A DNA stretch of 11,069 bases, from the NCBI GenBank assembly GCA_023136145.1, contig JAGLRU010000230.1, positions 1 through 11,069 of the forward strand, written 5' to 3'. The position numbers and the translations under genes are program-made. The DNA comes from Alphaproteobacteria bacterium. Its GTDB lineage: Bacteria; Pseudomonadota; Alphaproteobacteria; Micavibrionales; UBA2020. Below are positions 6,678-11,069 of the stretch, piece by piece. The notes beneath the pieces were generated by a model. It ran no database searches. It saw only the letters and a list, made by a program, of their open reading frames with translations, and was not told the origin of the DNA. Every line of letters starts with the position of its first letter. Position 1 is the stretch's first letter.

Positions 6678-6709
6678 GTTATATTCGCCCAGCAGGGCAG
6701 GTGCGTCAA
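6678..6709 (-). promoter_or_regulatory. Candidate promoter with long spacer and dyad, upstream of the DDAH-like gene
   Basis: On the minus strand TTGACG (plus 6704-6709) precedes TATAAC (plus 6678-6683) with a 20-bp spacer. Within the spacer is the inverted repeat GCCC-N4-GGGC (6687-6698). Long 19-20 bp spacers with an internal dyad are typical of promoters controlled by MerR-family activators, but no regulator gene is visible here. The site lies in the 150-bp gap between the CNNM-type gene and this gene, so independent transcription is plausible. The dyad is not followed by a U-run, so it is unlikely to be a terminator. Confidence 0.3.
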
Positions 6710-6780
6710 TACTTGTAGTTGTAAAATGATTTGCGATTGGTATTAGGACAAAGTAATGGTGTTTGAACGGAAAAAGTATT

Positions 6781-8094
6781 TTATATTTCCTCTTTATGTG
6801 TCTGACGAAGCGTGGAGTCTTCCGGTTTTTTCGGTAGTGGTGTAATTCGCACGAGGCTGATTTGGTTTTTCTGTTTTCGTAGTATCTTAAAATTGAAATT
6901 GAAAAAGGTATAGGTTTGCCCGATATTAGGTATTCTCTGACTTTCGAATAGTAGAAGGCCAGCAACGGTTGAATACTCCTCATCTGGAAGACCCCAGTCA
7001 AGCTCACGGTTGAGATCGCGGATTGTCACTTTTCCTTCAACGATATAACTGCCGTTCGTTTGTGGACGCACCACCGCCACATCTGTGTCATGCTCGTCGT
7101 TTATTTCTCCTACGATTTCTTCCAGAATGTCTTCAAGCGTTACGACTCCCATCAGGGCACCATATTCGTCCACCATGATGGAAAAGTGTTCTCCTCGTTT
7201 TCGGAAGGCCTGCAATTGGTCGAATAACGTGGTGGACTCCGGAATAAACCACGGATCCATTATCGCATTCTCAAGAATTACTTTGGAAAAGTCGCCATCG
7301 CAGCGGCGCACTTCGAGCAACAGTAGTTTGATATGGATGACCCCGATAATGTTATCGGGGGTTTTCTTCCAGACGGGCAGGCGTGTAAAAGTGATGTGCA
7401 GCACTTCGTCGATGATTTGCTGGATTGGCAGGTCAGCGTTGATAGTGTGTACATCCTTGCGATGTACCATGACCTCTTCCACTTTGACATCGGCTAGATC
7501 GAGAATGGATCGCAGCATGGCTCCCTTCTCCTGATCTTCCCCTACGTTCATTGTCTTATTAAACATTTGGATTGCGCCGCGTAATTCCTCCTCGTGCTCT
7601 TCCATATTCACATGCGTTTTTAGGTTAAAAATCCAGAACAGACCTTCAACAATTCTGGCAACGCCATAGGTAATGGGCGAAAATATTGCAACAATGACGG
7701 AGACTGCGGGCGCGACAAACAGAGAAAGTCGGTCATGATTGATTAGAGCGTAGGTTTTGGGCAGGACTTCGCCAAAAATCAGTACAAGAGCCGTAACGCC
7801 AATCGTGGCGTAAGCTACGCCGGGTTCGCCAAAAATTTTGATAAGTATTGATGTCGCGAAAGCACTGGCCATGATATTTACCAGCGTGTTGCCGAACAGT
7901 AATGAGCTGATTAACTTGTCTTTTTTTTCCATCAGCTTGTTTACTAGGCGGGCGCGGGAATTGCCATTAGTTTCGAGGGTTAGCAGGCGGGCGCGTGAGA
8001 CTGCGGTGAGAGCTGTTTCCGATCCGGCGAAAAACCCCGAACAGCTGATAAGCAAAAATAGCCCAATCAGTTCAATCCAGAAGCTATTGTCCAT
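6781..8094 (-). CDS. CNNM/CorC-HlyC family membrane protein with paired CBS domains
   Basis: This 437-residue protein has the complete family architecture. A DUF21/CNNM transmembrane domain occupies about 1-160, with helices near 4-26, 62-84, 93-117 and 123-155 and the conserved GSETALTAVSRAR and FGEVLPKTYA motifs. Two CBS domains span about 205-335 (VMVHRKDV; FSIMVDEYGALMGVVTLEDILEEIVGEI). A C-terminal CorC_HlyC domain follows at about 340-420 (YIVEGKVTIRDLNREL, STVAGLLL). Family members are implicated in Mg2+ or other divalent-cation efflux and homeostasis at the inner membrane. The 'hemolysin' label is historical. The gene starts 11 bp after aroB, and its AGGAG Shine-Dalgarno (minus strand, 8103-8107) overlaps the aroB stop, which suggests translational coupling. 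All expected motifs are present and nothing is truncated. Confidence 0.92.
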   Translation of the reverse strand: MDNSFWIELIGLFLLISCSGFFAGSETALTAVSRARLLTLETNGNSRARLVNKLMEKKDKLISSLLFGNTLVNIMASAFATSILIKIFGEPGVAYATIGVTALVLIFGEVLPKTYALINHDRLSLFVAPAVSVIVAIFSPITYGVARIVEGLFWIFNLKTHVNMEEHEEELRGAIQMFNKTMNVGEDQEKGAMLRSILDLADVKVEEVMVHRKDVHTINADLPIQQIIDEVLHITFTRLPVWKKTPDNIIGVIHIKLLLLEVRRCDGDFSKVILENAIMDPWFIPESTTLFDQLQAFRKRGEHFSIMVDEYGALMGVVTLEDILEEIVGEINDEHDTDVAVVRPQTNGSYIVEGKVTIRDLNRELDWGLPDEEYSTVAGLLLFESQRIPNIGQTYTFFNFNFKILRKQKNQISLVRITPLPKKPEDSTLRQTHKEEI

Positions 8095-8105
8095 TGTTTT
8101 ATCTC

Positions 8106-9209
8106 CTATCCAAATTTCTTTTGTAAAAATGCCGTTAGTTCCGTTTCTCTGATCTGACGGGAAACGAATGCTTGTCCTATACCTTTGGTTAAAATTAGTG
8201 TGATCTTTCCGTCCATATTTTTCTTGTCGCCTTTCATGAAATTTAGTACGTCCTCTGCGGTAACCTTGAACGGTGGTTCTGCCATCATTCCTGTTTTAAT
8301 AAGATGCTCCAGCACGCGCTCGACATCTTCCGATGGACACAGATTTATCTGTTGGGAGAATTCAAAGGCTAGCAGGCTCCCAATCCCAACAGCTTCCCCG
8401 TGAAGAATGCGTCCGTCATATCCCCCCAGTGCTTCCAGTGCATGACCGAATGTGTGCCCAAGATTAAGCAGTGCGCGGATGTCTTTTTCCTCGTATTCGT
8501 CTTGTATTACGATCGCAGCTTTGGCTTTGCAACTGACCTCAATGGCGTATTTTAGAAAATCATCCTCTCCATTTAGAAGTGCTTCGCCGTTTTTCTCCAG
8601 CCAGTTAAAGAAATCCGAATCATTGATAAGTGCGTATTTCAGAACTTCGGCATATCCCGCCTTTAGTTCTCTCGCCGGAAGAGTTTTCAGTACATCGGTA
8701 TCTATCAACACAAATTCAGGCTGATGGAAAGCTCCCACTAGATTTTTGCCACTGGCGGTATTGATTCCAGTTTTGCCCCCGACGGAGCTATCCACCTGCG
8801 ACAACAGTGTAGTTGGAACCTGCACGAATTTGATTCCGCGCATAAGGATTGCAGCAGCAAAGCCAGTAATATCACCGATGACACCACCGCCCAGCGCGAT
8901 CAGTGTTGATTTTCGGTTTAATCTGTAACTTGAACATTTCTCGATAATGTATTGTAAGCGTGTGAAATTTTTTGTCGATTCCCCTGCGGGAAGAATTATA
9001 GGTGGGCAAACTTCCAGACCCGATTTTTCCAGCGACTTTGTTAAATCTGACAGATATAATTCGGCAACGTTTTCATCTGTGACAATGCAGACTTTTTTGG
9101 AAACAAGCACCGTAGACAAATACTCCCCTGCTTTCGGTAGAAGTCCTTTGCCGATGATAATATTATAAGCATGAGTGCCTAAATCAACGTATATGGTGCT
9201 TTTCGTCAT
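8106..9209 (-). CDS. aroB: 3-dehydroquinate synthase
   Basis: This 367-residue cytoplasmic enzyme converts DAHP to 3-dehydroquinate, the second step of the shikimate pathway, using NAD+ and a divalent metal. The nucleotide-binding GGGVIGD is at 107-113, followed by FVQVPTTLLSQVDSSVGGKTGIN (128-150). The metal ligands match E188 (in GYAEVLKY), H252 (in GHTFGHALEA) and H270 (in LHGEAVGIG). Length and motif order are those of a complete bacterial enzyme. It heads a two-gene unit with the CNNM-type gene downstream. The shikimate kinase gene aroK, often directly upstream of aroB, is not present in the 292-bp region between this start and the divergent chemotaxis gene. The ATG at 9209 has only a weak purine-rich ribosome-binding sequence. 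Confidence 0.97.
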   Translation of the reverse strand: MTKSTIYVDLGTHAYNIIIGKGLLPKAGEYLSTVLVSKKVCIVTDENVAELYLSDLTKSLEKSGLEVCPPIILPAGESTKNFTRLQYIIEKCSSYRLNRKSTLIALGGGVIGDITGFAAAILMRGIKFVQVPTTLLSQVDSSVGGKTGINTASGKNLVGAFHQPEFVLIDTDVLKTLPARELKAGYAEVLKYALINDSDFFNWLEKNGEALLNGEDDFLKYAIEVSCKAKAAIVIQDEYEEKDIRALLNLGHTFGHALEALGGYDGRILHGEAVGIGSLLAFEFSQQINLCPSEDVERVLEHLIKTGMMAEPPFKVTAEDVLNFMKGDKKNMDGKITLILTKGIGQAFVSRQIRETELTAFLQKKFG

Positions 9210-9501
9210 TTTCTATATCTTTTCTGTAAATTTGTTGTCTGAAGAATTTGTATAGAGTGTTGTTTCTTCCGTTCAACGATGATTTTTTCATACGGTGACA
9301 TAAATCGCAAGGACTTGAGCTTACGAGTGAAATTGTAGGCCATAGGTGCATACAAAAGAAGAACTGCTACTTGAACCGTTCTACTCGGAATGCCCGTTAA
9401 ATATTGGGGTATTACAATATCATTAATTATATTGAAATAACTTTTGAATACGATGGAATTCATTGGCTTAGGAGCGTTCTAATGAAATATGGAGAAATAT
9501 T
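9210..9501. other. Divergent intergenic region between aroB and the chemotaxis receptor gene
   Basis: This 292-bp AT-rich stretch must hold promoters for both divergent genes. Besides the aroB candidate, the plus strand has TTGGGG (9404-9409) and TATATT (9428-9433) spaced 18 bp apart, a weak promoter candidate for the receptor gene. I see no sigma28-like (TAAA-N15-GCCGATAA) flagellar promoter. A minus-strand 85-codon ORF (9463-9206) overlaps the aroB start by an ATGA but has no Shine-Dalgarno and no recognisable family motif, so I do not call it as a gene. Confidence 0.5.
9249..9276 (-). promoter_or_regulatory. Candidate promoter for aroB
   Basis: On the minus strand TTGAAC (plus 9271-9276) and TATACA (plus 9249-9254) are separated by 16 bp, each matching 4 of 6 consensus bases. 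The -10 box lies about 40 bp upstream of the aroB start, a reasonable leader length. It would make aroB the first gene of its transcript. Confidence 0.35.
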
Positions 9502-11069
9502 ATGAACTTTCTTAAAAAAATCAGCATCAATTTGCTCGTATTGTCGATCAGCGTTCTGGCACTGGCAGGGTTTCTCGCAGTGGGAGCTATATATTACCAA
9601 AGCATATCCACGCAGGCAGGTATTCAGAAAGTTAGAGACATAGCCACTGCTGAGCATGGGCATGTTGAGGATATTAAAATCGCTCTTCTGGAGGAGCGAC
9701 GTAATGAGAAGAATTTTTTCCTGAGAGGTGACATGAAATACGTGGAAAACCATGCTAGTATCGCCGAAAATATTTTTATCTTATTCGACAAGATAAAGAC
9801 CTTTCAGCCGCATCCAGAGGACAGGGTTTTAACCGACGAGATGCACTCTGCTTTTATTAAATACCAGAAGGCTTTTAAAGATGCTATTGCTTCGGCGCAG
9901 CAATACGGTCTTACAGAAAATGATGGACAGCAACTTGCCATGCGTGAGCCTGTGCGTGAAGTTGATGATATTCTTAGGAAATACAATAACCTGACTCTCA
10001 GCAACAGTATGCTTGCGATGCGGGTGCACGAGAAGAATTTCCAGTTGCATATCGAACCCAAGTACGCCGATCTGCATGATCAGGCCAAAAAGGAGTTTGA
10101 CTCTTTGTTGGCAAGCAGCGATCTGCAGGCTGATGCCAAAAAAGAAATCGGGAATAAGGCGGATGCTTATATAACTGCCTTCAAGATGTTAGCCGAACTG
10201 GCGAATAGTAAAAAAAGCGATGCTCTTGCTCTGCAGGCAGTCTATGTGAAGGAAATGGAACCAAGGTTGCTGTCCTTGGACGAGCAGAGCATAGCAAGAG
10301 TACAAAAGGAAGCTGAGGCGTATACTAAAAACGTGAATTCCACCTTCACTGTTATCATGCTGACCGTTGTAGGCGTTGGTTTTGTTTCCGCCGTCATAGG
10401 TTTATTGATAGGACGTGGAATTAGCATTCCTATTGGCAAGATGACTTCGGCTATGGATGTTCTGGCGAATGGGAATCTGGATGTCGATATTCCGGCGCAG
10501 GAATATTCCAATGAAATCGGCAAAATGGCGAAGGCTCTGGACTCCTTTAAGAAAAACGGCAAGGAAGCAGAGAAACTGCGTGAAGAACAGGCTGTTGAGC
10601 AGCAAAAACAACTGGATCGTGCGAAAAATATCGACATGTTCGTTAGCAATTTCGAAAAGGCCGTAAGCGTTGTCGTCGATTCAATATCTTCTGCTGCAAC
10701 CGAGCTTCAGTCGACGGCGGAAGCTATGTCCTCCGCTGCCGGTGGGACTTCCAACCAGTCCGGTGTGGTTGCGCTGGCATCTGAAGAAGCCACGGCAAAC
10801 GTTCAGACGGTCGCCGCAGCCACGGAAGAACTGTCCGCTTCTATCAATGAAATTCAGGCACGCGTTGGCGATTCAAACAAAATGGCTGTTCAGGCATCAG
10901 ATCAGGCAAACTCCACTAACGCCAAGGTGAAAGATCTTGCAGCTGCCGCTGAGAAGATTGGCACTGTCGTCAATCTTATCAACGACATTGCTTCGCAGAC
11001 TAATCTTCTGGCACTCAACGCAACCATTGAGGCCGCGCGAGCTGGAGATGCTGGCAAGGGGTTTGCTGT
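9502..11069 (+). CDS. Methyl-accepting chemotaxis protein with HBM-type sensor domain (3' truncated by window)
   Basis: The frame is open from ATG 9502 (GGAG at 9491-9494, 7 nt upstream) to the window end, giving 522 residues without a stop. TM1 is at about 9-32. The periplasmic part, about 33-280, carries two matching helical motifs, RRNEKNFFLRGD (66-77) and RVHEKNFQLH (174-183). This is the pattern of the helical bimodular (HBM) sensor domain, known in Pseudomonas McpS to bind TCA-cycle intermediates and acetate. TM2 is at about 281-304, and HAMP at about 305-357 begins RGISIPIGKM. The cytoplasmic signalling helix runs to the hairpin-tip motif QTNLLALNATIEAARAG at 499-515, which contacts CheA and CheW. 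The descending helix and any C-terminal CheR/CheB pentapeptide lie beyond the window. The ligand cannot be predicted from sequence alone. The protein implies a motile or chemotactic lifestyle. Confidence 0.93.
   Translation, partial: MNFLKKISINLLVLSISVLALAGFLAVGAIYYQSISTQAGIQKVRDIATAEHGHVEDIKIALLEERRNEKNFFLRGDMKYVENHASIAENIFILFDKIKTFQPHPEDRVLTDEMHSAFIKYQKAFKDAIASAQQYGLTENDGQQLAMREPVREVDDILRKYNNLTLSNSMLAMRVHEKNFQLHIEPKYADLHDQAKKEFDSLLASSDLQADAKKEIGNKADAYITAFKMLAELANSKKSDALALQAVYVKEMEPRLLSLDEQSIARVQKEAEAYTKNVNSTFTVIMLTVVGVGFVSAVIGLLIGRGISIPIGKMTSAMDVLANGNLDVDIPAQEYSNEIGKMAKALDSFKKNGKEAEKLREEQAVEQQKQLDRAKNIDMFVSNFEKAVSVVVDSISSAATELQSTAEAMSSAAGGTSNQSGVVALASEEATANVQTVAAATEELSASINEIQARVGDSNKMAVQASDQANSTNAKVKDLAAAAEKIGTVVNLINDIASQTNLLALNATIEAARAGDAGKGFA

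Noticed and set aside
6687..6698. GCCC-N4-GGGC hairpin as a terminator for the CNNM-type gene
   Set aside because: It has only four base pairs and no T-run follows in either direction. It is better considered as an operator-like dyad.
6666..7007. 113-codon minus-strand ORF overlapping the end of the CNNM-type gene in another frame
   Set aside because: It overlaps the well-conserved C-terminal CorC_HlyC domain and has no recognisable domain or ribosome-binding site.
9206..9463. 85-codon minus-strand ORF whose stop overlaps the aroB start (ATGA)
   Set aside because: It has no Shine-Dalgarno and no recognisable family or aroK-like motif, and a plausible aroB promoter lies inside it. The overlap could arise by chance in AT-rich DNA.
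1..11069. CRISPR array, tRNA, rRNA or insertion sequence
   Set aside because: No regularly spaced repeat-spacer pattern, cloverleaf sequence, rRNA segment or transposase reading frame was found on either strand. The repeats seen are short and tandem.

Overview
The window reads as chromosomal DNA of a Gram-negative proteobacterium that carries a type IVB (Dot/Icm, IncI Tra-like) secretion system. An alphaproteobacterium is my best inference, because aroB followed directly by a CNNM/CorC-type CBS protein is an arrangement I associate with that class. No 16S or other decisive marker is present, so the placement is tentative.

Left half (1-5763, + strand): the tail of a probable DotF/IcmG-like protein, then an IcmC/DotE-like membrane protein with an extra N-terminal IcmD-like module, IcmD/DotP, IcmJ/DotN (zinc-ribbon partner of the coupling complex) and the large ATPase IcmB/DotO. 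This reproduces the conserved order icmG-icmC-icmD-icmJ-icmB known from Legionella and, as traP-Q-R-(S)-T-U, from IncI plasmids. The cluster is less compact than a simple operon. There are roughly 200-bp non-coding leaders before icmC and icmD, and repeat-rich spacers before icmD and icmB. The proteins would form part of the inner-membrane complex and energise export.

Middle (5770-6630, - strand): a dimethylarginine dimethylaminohydrolase-fold protein that converges on icmB with a 6-bp gap. It keeps the catalytic Cys but appears to have lost the catalytic His and three acidic substrate-binding residues. It also has a charged C-terminal tail, so it is a possible pseudoenzyme and, speculatively, a secreted substrate.

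Right half: aroB (3-dehydroquinate synthase) and a CNNM/CorC-family membrane protein form a tightly coupled - strand pair (9209-6781). Diverging from aroB is a methyl-accepting chemotaxis protein with an HBM-type sensor domain, which starts at 9502 and runs off the window. This half looks like ordinary chromosome, so icmB appears to mark the right-hand edge of the secretion locus.

The most notable observations are the duplicated IcmD module, the repeat-rich leaders ahead of icmD and icmB, and the degenerate active site of the DDAH-like protein.
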